The notes under the pieces were generated by a model. It ran no database searches and was not told the origin of the DNA. It saw nothing but the letters and a program-made list of their open reading frames with translations. Both the position numbers and the translations under genes were made by a program. Below, in pieces: positions 1-5,759 of a DNA stretch of 5,782 nt. Source of the stretch: Pseudomonadota bacterium (GTDB taxonomy: Bacteria; Pseudomonadota; Alphaproteobacteria; Rhizobiales; Kaistiaceae); assembly GCA_023392225.1 (NCBI GenBank), contig JAEVZM010000684.1, positions 1 through 5,782 of the forward strand, in the 5' to 3' direction. Each line of letters begins with the position of its first letter. The first letter of the stretch is position 1.

Positions 1-26
1 CCGCTCAACGGGAATCGAAACTCAGC

Positions 27-869
27 GTGCCTGCCGCCATCTCCCCTTCGACAGCCGGTGACCTCGCGCGCGCCGGCTCGCGTGACGCGGGCGGACGCCC
101 GCTGGTCTCGCTTCGCGACATCTCCAAGACGTTCTCCAATGGCACCGTGGCGCTTCGCGGCGTCGACCTGACGATCTGCGAGCGGCAGTTCGTGAGCCTG
201 CTCGGCCCGTCGGGCTGCGGCAAGTCGACGGTGCTGCGCATCATCGCCGGCCTCGGCGAGCCGACGGCGGGGACGGTCGACTGGCCGGCAGCCGCCGACC
301 ATGCGGCCGGCCGGCCCGAGCGCGAGATCGGCTTCGTCTTCCAGGAGCCGACGCTGATGCCCTGGGCGACGGCGTTCAACAATGTCTGGCTGCCGCTCCG
401 CCTTCGGGGCGTTGGCAAGGCCACGGCGCGCGACCGGGTGATGGAGGCGCTGCAGATGGTCGGCCTCGAGAAGTTCGCCGACTCCTATCCGCGCGAGCTC
501 TCCGGCGGCATGAAGATGCGGGTGTCGATCGCGCGGGCACTGGTCACCCGGCCGAAGCTGCTGCTCATGGACGAGCCCTTCGCCGCGCTCGACGAGATCA
601 CCCGGTTCCGGCTCAATGACGATCTCCTGAACCTTTGGGAGACGTTCGGCTGGACCGTGGTGTTCGTCACCCATTCGGTGTTCGAGTCGGTCTATCTCTC
701 CAACCGCATCGTGGTGATGGCGGCGCGCCCGGGCCGCATCCATGCCGACCTGGCGATCGACGCGCCCTATCCCCGCGACGAGGCGTTCCGCATGTCGGAG
801 ACCTACAACGAGTACTGCCGCCGCGCCTCGGATTCGCTCCATGCGGCGATGGAGGCGAGTGCGCCATGA
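27..869 (+). CDS. ABC transporter ATP-binding protein, nitrate/sulfonate/pyrimidine (SsuB/TauB-like) importer type
   Basis: This is the cytoplasmic ATPase that would power the importer whose permease follows. Over 280 residues all nucleotide-binding motifs are visible: Walker A GPSGCGKST (60-68), Q-loop Q106 in FVFQEPTLMPW, signature LSGGM (158-162), Walker B LLLMD with catalytic E183, D-loop AALD (186-189) and switch histidine H216 in VTHS. The stretch DEPFAALDEITRFRLN and the end MAARPGRI are typical of the NitT/TauT/SsuB family, which imports small organic ions and heterocycles. About 25 Ala/Gly/Arg-rich residues precede the conserved domain. The start used is GTG at 27, with only a weak GGGA upstream. 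The frame is open to the window edge, so the true start could lie further upstream. The stop overlaps the permease start (ATGA, 866-869), implying translational coupling. No substrate-binding protein is present; it would be expected upstream. Family assignment is secure, substrate is not. Confidence 0.95.
   Translation: MPAAISPSTAGDLARAGSRDAGGRPLVSLRDISKTFSNGTVALRGVDLTICERQFVSLLGPSGCGKSTVLRIIAGLGEPTAGTVDWPAAADHAAGRPEREIGFVFQEPTLMPWATAFNNVWLPLRLRGVGKATARDRVMEALQMVGLEKFADSYPRELSGGMKMRVSIARALVTRPKLLLMDEPFAALDEITRFRLNDDLLNLWETFGWTVVFVTHSVFESVYLSNRIVVMAARPGRIHADLAIDAPYPRDEAFRMSETYNEYCRRASDSLHAAMEASAP
851..855 (+). promoter_or_regulatory. Ribosome binding site fixing the permease start
   Basis: GGAGG lies 10 bases before ATG 866, inside the end of the ATPase gene. 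It supports the ATGA-overlapping start. A longer open frame reaching back to 635 is therefore not the real gene, because its extra N-terminus is only the ATPase gene read in another frame. Confidence 0.75.
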
Positions 870-1726
870 CCGCGGTCGGCGTGGACCGTTCGCGCGCGTC
901 GGTCGGCGAGGAGGCGCCTCCGGCGCTGCCGCCGACCCGCTCGGGTGAGCGTGTGCTGCGCATCGTGATCCCGGTGGTCATGCTGGCGCTGGTGGTGATC
1001 GCCTGGCAGGCCTACGTCACCCTCGCCAACGTGCCGCACTACGTGCTGCCGAGCCCGGTGCGCATCGCCGAGGCGATGATCAGCGATTGGGACATCCTCG
1101 GCCGCGCACTCCTGGTGACGCTCCGCATCACCTTCCTGGCGCTGATCTTCGCGCTGGTCGGTGGCCTCCTGCTGTCGATCGTGCTCGTCCAGTCGCGCTG
1201 GATCGAGCTCGCCTTTTTCCCCTATGCGGTGATCCTGCAGGTGACGCCGATCGTGGCGATCGCGCCGCTGATCCTCATCTACACGGCGACCACCCAGCAG
1301 GCGTTGCTGATCTGCGCGTTCCTGGTCGCCTTCTTCCCGGTGCTCGCCAACACGACGCAGGGCCTCAAGTCGACCGACCACAACCTCCTCAACCTGTTCG
1401 AGCTCTACGGCGCCAGCCGCTGGCAGACGCTGCTCTATCTCAAGCTGCCGAACGCCCTGCCGTTCTTCCTCGCCGGGCTGCGCATCGCCGGGGGGTTGGC
1501 GCTGATCGCGGCGGTGGTCGCCGAGTTCGCGGCCGGGACAGCGGGCGGCAATGCCGGCCTCGCCTTCCGGCTGCTCGAATCCCAGTTCCGTCTCAACATC
1601 CCGCGCCTGTTCGCCGCGCTGGTGCTGCTTTCCTTCACGGGCGTCCTGATCTACGCCGCTACCAGCCTCATCTCGCATCTCCTGCTCCGCAAGTGGCACG
1701 AGAGCGCCATCCGCCGGGAGAATTGA
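866..1726 (+). CDS. ABC transporter permease, BPD_transp_1 / SsuC-TauC-like
   Basis: This is the inner-membrane channel subunit of the importer, 286 residues, normal for the family. A hydrophilic N-terminus (1-29) is followed by about six predicted membrane segments near residues 31-52, 84-107, 115-139, 144-163, 199-222 and 246-270. The short YVLPSPVRI after the first segment is a hallmark of the NitT/TauT permeases. The cytoplasmic coupling loop that contacts the ATPase reads NLFELYGASRW...KLPNALP (176-198). It keeps the loop Gly (G182) and the LP pair (194-195), but NLF stands where most relatives have EAA. The C-terminus LLLRKWHESA is, as I recall, common in a subgroup often annotated as pyrimidine-type permeases. 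The gene is translationally coupled to the ATPase and followed 4 bases after its stop by the amidohydrolase, so uptake and degradation appear co-expressed. The pairing with the ATPase is firm; the substrate is inferred only. Confidence 0.95.
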   Translation: MTAVGVDRSRASVGEEAPPALPPTRSGERVLRIVIPVVMLALVVIAWQAYVTLANVPHYVLPSPVRIAEAMISDWDILGRALLVTLRITFLALIFALVGGLLLSIVLVQSRWIELAFFPYAVILQVTPIVAIAPLILIYTATTQQALLICAFLVAFFPVLANTTQGLKSTDHNLLNLFELYGASRWQTLLYLKLPNALPFFLAGLRIAGGLALIAAVVAEFAAGTAGGNAGLAFRLLESQFRLNIPRLFAALVLLSFTGVLIYAATSLISHLLLRKWHESAIRREN

Positions 1727-1730
1727 AGCC

Positions 1731-3059
1731 ATGGCCGAGCGCGGCTTCGCGAGCGTCCCCGATGGACCTCGCTACATCATCGCCGACGCGACGGTGCCCG
1801 GCGTGCTCCTCGATGCGCCTGGGATCGAGCCCGACGCCGATGGGCTCACCCATGTCGACATCGCGGTGGCCGACGGCAAGATAGCCGCGATCGGCGCAGC
1901 CGGGACCTTCGGCGGGGACGCGCCGCGCCTCGACCTGCGGCGTGGCATGGCCTGGCCCACCTTCGTCGATATGCACACCCATCTCGACAAGGGGCACATC
2001 TGGCCGCGGAAGCCCAATCCGGACGGCACCTTCATGGGGGCGCTCGATGCGGTCGCCGACGACCGCTCGGCCAACTGGAGTGCCGAGGACGTGATGCGCC
2101 GCATGGATTTTGCCCTGCGCTCGGCCTACGCCCATGGCACGTCGCTGATCCGCACCCATCTCGATTCGGTCGCGCCGCAGCACCGGATCTCGTGGCCGGC
2201 CTTCGCCGAGATGCGCGCCCATTGGGCCGGGCGCATCGACCTTCAGGCGGTGTCGATCGTCGGCGTCGAGCTGCTGCGGGATGTGGACTACGCCAACGAG
2301 CTCGCCGACACGGTGGCCGCGCATGGCGGCGTGCTCGGCTGCGTCACCTACATGGTGCCGGACCTCGATGCGCTGGTCGAGGCAGTGATGCGCCGCGCCA
2401 TGGAGCGCGGCCTCGATCTCGACTTCCACGTCGACGAGACTGGCGATCCTGAAGCCCACTCGCTCCGGATCATCGCCGACACCGCCATCCGGCTCGGATT
2501 TGCGGGGCGCATCGTCGCGGGCCACTGCTGCTCGCTCGCGGTCCAGCCGGCGGACGAGGCGGCGGCCACGATGGAGCGAGTCGCCGAGGCCGGTATCGCC
2601 GTGGTCTCGCTGCCGATGTGCAACATGTACCTGCAGGATCGCGTCGCCGGCCGCACGCCGCGCTGGCGCGGGGTGACGCTGGTCCACGAGCTGATGACCA
2701 GCGACGTGCCGGTGGCCGTCGCCTCCGACAATACCCGCGACCCGTTCTACGCCTATGGCGACCTCGACATGGTCGAGGTGTTCCGCGAGGCGGTCCGCAT
2801 CCTCCATCTCGACCACCCCATCTCGTCCTGGGCCGGTCTCGTCGCCCGGGCACCGGCCGAGATCATCGGCGGGGGCGACAGCCACGGCCTGATCGCCGCT
2901 GGCCGCGACGCCAACCTCGTCGTGTTCCGCGCCCGGACCTGGACCGAGCTGCTCGCCCGCCCGCAATCGGATCGCACAGTCATTCGGGCCGGCCGTCCCA
3001 TCGATCGCACGCTGCCCGACTATCGCGAGCTCGACGACCTCGTCGGGATGTCGGGGTGA
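1731..3059 (+). CDS. Amidohydrolase of the cytosine deaminase (CodA/AtzC-like) family, substrate unknown
   Basis: This is a cytosolic metal-dependent hydrolase, 442 residues, with an N-terminal beta-sandwich half (about 15-75), a TIM-barrel core and the sandwich closed by the C-terminus (about 385-425). Metal and catalytic residues align with E. coli cytosine deaminase: H82 and H84 in MHTHLDK, H233 and E236 in FHVDE, H265 in AGHCCS and D333 in ASDNTRDPFY. The stretch CNMYLQDR...RWRGVTLVHEL (297-321) matches the CodA region NIHLQGR...RRGITRVKEM. The reaction is thus expected to be hydrolytic deamination or C-N cleavage on a ring compound. CodA's VAFPQ segment, whose Gln (Q156) contacts cytosine, reads VSIVG here (174-178), and CodA D314 is N334. 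This argues against cytosine as the substrate. The start ATG 1731 has GGGAG at 1716-1720. The gene lies directly behind the permease and ahead of two flavoprotein genes, consistent with processing an imported heterocycle. Other options are a triazine, pyrimidine, hydantoin-like or purine-like substrate. Confidence 0.9.
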   Translation: MAERGFASVPDGPRYIIADATVPGVLLDAPGIEPDADGLTHVDIAVADGKIAAIGAAGTFGGDAPRLDLRRGMAWPTFVDMHTHLDKGHIWPRKPNPDGTFMGALDAVADDRSANWSAEDVMRRMDFALRSAYAHGTSLIRTHLDSVAPQHRISWPAFAEMRAHWAGRIDLQAVSIVGVELLRDVDYANELADTVAAHGGVLGCVTYMVPDLDALVEAVMRRAMERGLDLDFHVDETGDPEAHSLRIIADTAIRLGFAGRIVAGHCCSLAVQPADEAAATMERVAEAGIAVVSLPMCNMYLQDRVAGRTPRWRGVTLVHELMTSDVPVAVASDNTRDPFYAYGDLDMVEVFREAVRILHLDHPISSWAGLVARAPAEIIGGGDSHGLIAAGRDANLVVFRARTWTELLARPQSDRTVIRAGRPIDRTLPDYRELDDLVGMSG

Positions 3060-3093
3060 CTGCCTGCCAAGCCTCTACCCGGAGCCGCCGGCC

Positions 3094-4500
3094 ATGACCG
3101 ACATCGACCGCCTCAAGTCCCTGCTCGACGGAATCAAGATAGAGGACAATCCCGCGATCGTGAAGCAGAAGAGCCGGGACTTCTTCTGGTATTCGCCGAT
3201 CCTCAAGCGCGAGCTCGACCACGTCACCGGCGACCTCGTGGTCTCGCCGAAGTCCGAGGCCGAGGTGATCCGCGTGCTCGAGGCCTGCTACGCCCTCGGC
3301 GTGCCGGTGACGCCGCGCGGCTCGGGCACCGGCAACTACGGCCAGGCGATGCCGTTGTCGCGCGGCGTGGTGCTGAGCCTCGCCGATTTCAACGCGGTCA
3401 AGTCGGTGTCGCGCGGCCGGGTGGTCGCCGAACCGGGGGCCATCATCGCGGCGATCGACAAGGAGACCCGGCCCGGCGGCCAGGAGCTCCGGCTGCACCC
3501 CTCGACCTATGCCACGGCCTCGCTCGCCGGCTTCATCGCCGGCGGCTCGGGCGGCGTCGGCTCGATCAACTGGGGCGGGCTCCGCGACATCGGCAACGCG
3601 CTCCGCCTCCGCGTCGTGACCATGGAGGAGAAGCCGCGCGTCCTCGAGCTGACCGGCTGGGAGCTCCACAAGGTGATGCATGCCTACGGCACCAACGGCA
3701 TCATCACCGAGGTCGAGATGCCGCTCGATGCCGCCTATGACTGGGTCGACGTGATCGTCGGCACCGACGACTACATGCGCGCGGTCGAGATCGCCGACCA
3801 CCTCGCCAATCGCGACGGACTCCTCTTCAAGGAGATCGCCACCGTCGCGGCGCCGGTGCCGCACGACTATTTCCTTCGCCACCAGAAGCTCATCCGCCGC
3901 GACCAGTCGGTGGTGCTGCTCATGGTCGCGCCGCACGCGGTCGACCCGCTCATGGCGCTGCTCGCCCGCGAGAAGGGCGAAGTGCTCTATCGCTCCGACA
4001 CCGCGAGCGAGGCCGAGAAGAAGGGCCTGCCGCCGGTCTACGAGATGACCTGGAACCACACCACGCTCCGCGGGCTCCGGGTCGATCCCTCGATCACCTA
4101 TCTCCAGGTGCTGCACCGCTTCCCCGATCACGTGGCGAGCGTGCGCAAGATGACCGAGATCTTCGGCGACGAAGTGCCGGGCCACCTCGAGTTCATCCGC
4201 TTCGACGGCAATGTCTGCTGCAGCGGCCTGCCGATCGTCCGCTACACGAGCGACGAGCGGCTGAACGAGATCATGGCGATCCACGAGGACAATGGCTGTC
4301 CGATCTTCAACCCGCACCGCTACACCCTCGAGGAGGGCGGCATGAAGCAGACCGACGCGGTGCAACTCGCCTTCAAGCAGGAGGCCGATCCGCGCGGCCT
4401 CCTCAATCCCGGCAAGATGATCGCCTGGGAGAACCCGGATTTCGACTGGCATACGGACAAGGTCTATCTGTTCCCCGGCCTCCAGCAGGCGGCGGGGTAG
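3094..4500 (+). CDS. FAD-binding oxidoreductase, VAO/PCMH family
   Basis: This is a soluble flavoprotein of 468 residues with the two-part PCMH-type FAD-binding domain. The pyrophosphate loop is PRGSGTGNYGQA (74-85), preceded by LVVSPKSEAEVIRVLEAC. A second glycine-rich loop is GGSGGVGSINWGG (150-162). The C-terminus has PIFNPHRYTLEEGG (403-416) and DPRGLLNPGKMI (432-443), usual for FAD-linked oxidases and dehydrogenases. No signal peptide or membrane segment is seen, so it acts in the cytosol. I see no obvious histidine or cysteine site for covalent flavin. The usual metal/catalytic signature of GlcD/D-2-hydroxyglutarate dehydrogenases, DGNxH, seems to appear as DGNVC (371-375), so it may not be a typical 2-hydroxyacid dehydrogenase. 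ATG 3094 has GGAG at 3081-3084. It sits 34 bases after the amidohydrolase and 13 before the reductase, so it probably oxidises or dehydrogenates a product of the amidohydrolase (inference). The substrate is unknown. Confidence 0.9.
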   Translation: MTDIDRLKSLLDGIKIEDNPAIVKQKSRDFFWYSPILKRELDHVTGDLVVSPKSEAEVIRVLEACYALGVPVTPRGSGTGNYGQAMPLSRGVVLSLADFNAVKSVSRGRVVAEPGAIIAAIDKETRPGGQELRLHPSTYATASLAGFIAGGSGGVGSINWGGLRDIGNALRLRVVTMEEKPRVLELTGWELHKVMHAYGTNGIITEVEMPLDAAYDWVDVIVGTDDYMRAVEIADHLANRDGLLFKEIATVAAPVPHDYFLRHQKLIRRDQSVVLLMVAPHAVDPLMALLAREKGEVLYRSDTASEAEKKGLPPVYEMTWNHTTLRGLRVDPSITYLQVLHRFPDHVASVRKMTEIFGDEVPGHLEFIRFDGNVCCSGLPIVRYTSDERLNEIMAIHEDNGCPIFNPHRYTLEEGGMKQTDAVQLAFKQEADPRGLLNPGKMIAWENPDFDWHTDKVYLFPGLQQAAG

Positions 4501-4513
4501 GGAGCGCTTCGCG

Positions 4514-5095
4514 ATGCGTGTCCTCGTTCTCTTCGCCCATCCGGTCGAGACCAGCTTCAATGCCGCGGTCCATGCGACGGTGGTGGAGGCGCTGACGGCC
4601 GCGGGACACGAGGTCGACGACTGCGATCTCTATGCCGAGGGGTTCGAGCCGGCGATGTCGCGCGAGGAGCGCATCGACTACCAGGAGATCGGGCCGAACC
4701 AGCGGAACGTCGAGGGCTATGTCGCGCGGGTGCTCGCCGCGGAGGCGCTGGTCGTCGTGCACCCGGTCTGGAACTTCGGCTACCCGGCGATCCTCAAGGG
4801 CTTCTTCGACCGTGTGTTCCTGCCCGGCGTCTCGTTCCGGATGGTGAACCGCAAGGCGACGCCGGGGCTGCACAACATCCGCAAGTGCGCCTTCGTCTGC
4901 ACCTATGGCGGCAGCCGCTTCCGGGCCTGGCTGATGGGCGACCCGCCGCGCAAGCTCGGCCGGCGCAACATGCGGGTGACCATTCACCCGAGGGGCTCGG
5001 TGTCCTACCATGCCCACTACGACATGAATCGCTCGACGCCGGAGAGCCGGGCCCGGTTCCTGGCGAAGGTGCGGAGTGCCATGCAGGCGTTCTGA
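4514..5095 (+). CDS. NAD(P)H-dependent oxidoreductase, flavodoxin-fold (NQO1 / Flavodoxin_2 type)
   Basis: This is a cytosolic flavoenzyme of 193 residues, the usual length for MdaB/YwrO/KefF-like quinone reductases. The N-terminal strand and phosphate-binding turn are MRVLVLFAHPVETSFN (1-16). The flavin-contacting segment is VHPVWNFGYPAILKGFFDRVF (82-102), matching the family pattern P-x-W-x-x-x-P-A-x-L-K-G-x-x-D-R-V-F, followed by PGVSF. A third flavin-side segment is TYGGSR (130-135). Such enzymes transfer electrons from NAD(P)H to quinones, nitro- or azo-compounds or to a partner flavoprotein. Here it may recycle a quinone-like product or reduce an intermediate of the pathway; this is inference from position. 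ATG 4514 has GGGAG at 4500-4504, starting at the last base of the preceding stop codon, so it is cotranscribed with the FAD gene. It is followed 52 bases later by the MarR gene, a common pairing because many MarR proteins sense quinones or electrophiles. Confidence 0.9.
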   Translation: MRVLVLFAHPVETSFNAAVHATVVEALTAAGHEVDDCDLYAEGFEPAMSREERIDYQEIGPNQRNVEGYVARVLAAEALVVVHPVWNFGYPAILKGFFDRVFLPGVSFRMVNRKATPGLHNIRKCAFVCTYGGSRFRAWLMGDPPRKLGRRNMRVTIHPRGSVSYHAHYDMNRSTPESRARFLAKVRSAMQAF

Positions 5096-5130
5096 TCCTT
5101 CGTCGGCTGTCATTGGCCCGACATGTTCGG

Positions 5131-5148
5131 TGCTTAGACGCATAAGCA
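5131..5148 (+). promoter_or_regulatory. Candidate MarR operator: palindrome TGCTTA-N6-TAAGCA
   Basis: Perfect 6-base arms (5131-5136 and 5143-5148) flank a 6-base spacer GACGCA. The total length of 18 bases fits a MarR dimer site, and the arms are AT-rich in a GC-rich region. It lies immediately before the regulator gene, and its last base is the A of the start ATG. It also covers a possible -10 element CATAAG (5141-5146), which sits 17 bases after a -35-like CCGACA (5118-5123). Negative autoregulation is the natural reading, but no second full copy is visible in this window and binding is not shown. Confidence 0.5.
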
Positions 5149-5639
5149 TGGGATTCGATCACCGCCGCACCGTGACCTTCCGACTGGCCCAGGCCGCGCA
5201 CGCCTATCGTGTGCGCTCCGGCAGCCGTCTGGCACGGATCGCGCTGCACAGCGGCCAGGAGTCGCTGCTCAAGGCCCTCGACGAGAATGACGGCCAGTCG
5301 ATGAGCGACCTTGCCGCGGCGCTCGGCGTACAGCCGCCGACGGTCACCAAGATGATCAGCCGGCTGGCGGCGCAGGACTATGTCGAGCGCCGTGCCTCGA
5401 AGGGCGATGGCCGCCAGGCGATGGTGTTCCTCACCGAGCGCGGCCGGCGCACCATCGAGGGCATCGACAAGGTCTGGAAGCGGATCGAGAAGGACGCGAT
5501 GTCCGGGATCGACGACAAGGACCGCAAGAAGCTCCGCAAGCTCCTCCGCCAGATCGAGCGCAATCTCGGGGCGGCCCGGAACGGAGACGACGACGAGCTC
5601 TCCCACGATGACGAGGATGGCAGCCGCAGCGGCGGCTGA
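5148..5639 (+). CDS. MarR-family transcriptional regulator
   Basis: This is a predicted DNA-binding dimer of 163 residues. Dimerisation helix 1 includes FRLAQAAHAYRVRSGSRLAR (11-30). The winged helix-turn-helix runs MSDLAAALGVQPPTVTKMISRL (52-73), with recognition helix PPTVTKMISRL. The wing is ERRASKGDGRQAMVFLTERG (80-99), with the conserved D87 and R89 of the D-x-R-x-x-x-V-x-L-T pattern. C-terminal helices end near residue 142, and a strongly acidic tail (147-157) plus Ser/Gly follows. The start ATG 5148 gives the standard architecture, but no Shine-Dalgarno sequence precedes it. An in-frame GTG at 5076, overlapping the previous gene and preceded by GAAGG at 5065-5069, would add 24 residues that do not look like MarR. 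The gene probably controls itself and the upstream catabolic operon, with a pathway compound as ligand (inference from position). The fold is certain; target and ligand are not. Confidence 0.92.
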   Translation: MGFDHRRTVTFRLAQAAHAYRVRSGSRLARIALHSGQESLLKALDENDGQSMSDLAAALGVQPPTVTKMISRLAAQDYVERRASKGDGRQAMVFLTERGRRTIEGIDKVWKRIEKDAMSGIDDKDRKKLRKLLRQIERNLGAARNGDDDELSHDDEDGSRSGG

Positions 5640-5660
5640 GGCGCGTCGACCGTTGGTTGC

Positions 5661-5693
5661 AGGCGGGGCTCTCGACGCCGCTTCGCCCCTCCT
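5661..5693 (+). other. Imperfect hairpin after the MarR gene
   Basis: AGGCGGGG (5661-5668) can pair with CCCCTCCT (5686-5693) with one mismatch around a 17-base loop. It starts 22 bases after the MarR stop. No run of T follows (TATAAGCG instead), so it is not a canonical intrinsic terminator, though it could protect or attenuate the transcript end. Confidence 0.3.
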
Positions 5694-5698
5694 ATAAG
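5672..5698 (+). promoter_or_regulatory. Possible promoter for the gene starting at 5760
   Basis: TATAAG (5693-5698) matches the -10 consensus at five of six bases and stands out in GC-rich DNA. TCGACG (5672-5677) matches the -35 consensus TTGACA at four of six with a 15-base spacer, shorter than ideal. Transcription would start near 5705, leaving a leader of about 55 bases. This is the only good -10-like site between the MarR gene and the next start. Confidence 0.35.
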
Positions 5699-5724
5699 CG
5701 ATGGGGTATTGCAACCTGAAGGGA

Positions 5725-5745
5725 CCCGCCCGGCTCGCGGGCGGG
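5725..5745 (+). promoter_or_regulatory. GC-rich leader hairpin overlapping a ribosome binding site
   Basis: CCCGCCCG (5725-5732) and CGGGCGGG (5738-5745) form a perfect 8-base stem around loop GCTCG. The 3' arm includes the first three G of GGGGAG (5743-5748), the best ribosome binding site for ATG 5760. The hairpin could therefore limit translation of the following gene. There is no T tract after it, so it is not an intrinsic terminator. Confidence 0.5.
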
Positions 5746-5759
5746 GAGAATCGAGAACC

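Noticed and set aside
1..61. End of an upstream gene in frame 2, stopping at TGA 59-61
   Set aside because: The open stretch is too short to show any family, and it would overlap the ATPase start by about 35 bases. An upstream binding-protein gene is expected, but its end cannot be identified here.
635..865. Longer N-terminus for the permease
   Set aside because: The extra residues are an out-of-frame reading of the ATPase C-terminus; ATG 866 with GGAGG at 851 and the ATGA overlap is the better start.
27..3059. ThiXYZ-type formylaminopyrimidine salvage or true codBA cytosine use
   Set aside because: No tenA or thi gene is present, cytosine deaminase operons use a CodB permease and not an ABC importer, and the cytosine-binding Gln is missing in the hydrolase. 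A related pyrimidine cannot be excluded.
2980..4560. 526-residue open frame on the minus strand opposite the FAD gene
   Set aside because: It is the antisense shadow of a GC-rich gene: composition is dominated by Arg, Ala, Asp, Glu, His and Val with no recognisable motif, while the plus strand has clear FAD-binding motifs. The same holds for the minus-strand frames at 803-1732, 1668-2966, 4403-5149 and 4794-5714.
5108..5123. TGTC-N8-GACA as a second operator upstream of the MarR gene
   Set aside because: Four-base arms with no further symmetry are common by chance; the palindrome at 5131-5148 is much stronger.
5661..5745. Intrinsic terminator after the MarR gene
   Set aside because: Both hairpins in this stretch lack a following T run, so neither meets the usual pattern.
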